Assembly (NCBI RefSeq): GCF_030269665.1
Contig: NZ_BSTS01000011.1
Span: 1-64,000 of the forward strand
Source of the DNA: Actinomycetospora sp. NBRC 106375
GTDB taxonomy: Bacteria; Actinomycetota; Actinomycetes; Mycobacteriales; Pseudonocardiaceae
Reading direction: 5' to 3'
Length of the DNA: 64,000 bases
Below the pieces are notes generated by a model. It made no database searches. It was given only the letters and a program-made list of their open reading frames with translations, and was not told the origin of the DNA. Both the position numbers and the translations under genes were made by a program. Of this stretch, positions 63,631-64,000 are shown one piece after another (position 1 is the stretch's first letter; each line of letters opens with the position of its first letter).

Positions 63631-64000
63631 ATGAGCGGAACGAAGGCGGGCGACGGCGCCCGGAGAGCACGCAACGGGCGATCGGGGGGTTCGGGGGGCG
63701 ATCCCGCGCCCGACGACCCGGCCGCCCTGCGCTCGGTCGCGATCGTCGGGCCGATGGCCTCGGGCAAGACGACGCTGATCGAGGAGCTGCTCGCGGCGAC
63801 GGGCACGATCCCGCGCGCGGGCTCGGTGACCGCGGGGACCACGGTCACCGACCACAACCCGGACGCCCGCCGCCAGCAGCGTTCGGTCGCCCCGTCGGTG
63901 GCGTCGTTGACCCACCGCGACATCAAGGTGAACCTCGTCGACACCCCGGGGTGCCCCGACTTCCTGGGCGAGGTCCGCGCGGGCCTGCGCGCCGCGGACG
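63631..64000 (+). CDS. Elongation factor G-like GTPase, 5' part
   Basis: The first 123 codons of a translational-GTPase-like protein; the gene runs off the right end. A Gly/Arg-rich start of about 35 residues is followed by the P-loop VGPMASGKTTLIEELL, the switch I region (TVTDHNPDARRQQRSVAPSV) and the G3 motif VDTPGCPDFLGEV. The order and the altered P-loop (MASGKTT where EF-G has HIDAGKTT-type loops) match the EF-G2-like family of Actinomycetota rather than the main fusA. The ATG at 63631 is chosen; an in-frame GTG at 63622 is also possible. Confidence 0.8.
   Translation, partial: MSGTKAGDGARRARNGRSGGSGGDPAPDDPAALRSVAIVGPMASGKTTLIEELLAATGTIPRAGSVTAGTTVTDHNPDARRQQRSVAPSVASLTHRDIKVNLVDTPGCPDFLGEVRAGLRAAD

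Overview
The window is GC-rich (clearly above 70 percent) actinobacterial chromosome. GTG starts are common, many genes overlap by 4 bp, and WhiB7, mycoredoxin, AdnA/AdnB, a UPF0182 protein and menaquinone genes are present. The order adnA, adnB, nudC, mycoredoxin, uvrD2, whiB7, ABC1 kinase, ThiF-like protein, DUF2342 protein, PDZ-Lon-like protease and UPF0182 follows the block I recall around Rv3193c to Rv3202c of Mycobacterium tuberculosis, with extra genes inserted. A member of the Pseudonocardiales is my best guess; that is inference.

Layout. 1-3.5 kb: small VOC and TfoX-like genes, an FAD monooxygenase and menE on the minus strand. 3.5-6 kb: menC, cyanase (cynS) and a kinase-like TIGR02569-type gene. 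6-12.7 kb: an assimilatory nitrate/nitrite operon (narK, nirB, nirD, a HemD-like gene, a CbiX-like chelatase and an unknown gene) behind a promoter with paired direct repeats and a leader that can fold a terminator-like hairpin next to a stem that hides the narK ribosome site. 12.7-14.4 kb: a small membrane protein and a lone AbiEi-like gene lying between two inverted copies of a 67-bp repeat. 14.6-20.7 kb: a Nit1C-type cluster (MSMEG_0572-like protein, radical SAM protein, GNAT-AIR synthase fusion, nitrilase, a second nitrilase lacking the catalytic cysteine, glycosyltransferase). 20.7-21.3 kb: an alkyltransferase-like gene between two more inverted copies of the same repeat. 21.4-28.2 kb: adnA-adnB. 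28.3-38.4 kb: pirin, DoxX-type proteins, gamma-glutamyltransferase, a short-chain dehydrogenase, an M16 peptidase pair, NudC and mycoredoxin. 38.4-45.8 kb: PutA, a drug-type ABC transporter and UvrD2. 46-56.5 kb: whiB7 with its attenuated leader, ABC1 kinase, ThiF-like, metallopeptidase-like, PDZ-Lon-like and UPF0182 genes. 56.5-64 kb: two identical initiator tRNA genes, small enzymes, a GH3 lipoprotein, two acyl-CoA dehydrogenases and the start of an EF-G-like gene that runs off the window.

How it works together. From 4.5 to 20.7 kb several genes feed ammonium from unusual nitrogen sources: cyanate (CynS), nitrate and nitrite (NarK/NirBD, with siroheme supply from the HemD-like and CbiX-like proteins), and cyanide or nitriles (Nit1C). 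AdnAB, UvrD2, the alkyltransferase-like protein and WhiB7 serve DNA repair and stress or drug resistance.

Two themes cross the window. First, more than a dozen genes have a -10-like hexamer of the form (T/C)ANNNT placed 6-8 bases before an ATG or GTG, which predicts leaderless mRNAs and fixes many starts. Second, several dispersed repeat families are present. The most striking is the 67-bp hairpin-containing element found four times as two inverted pairs, each pair enclosing one gene.
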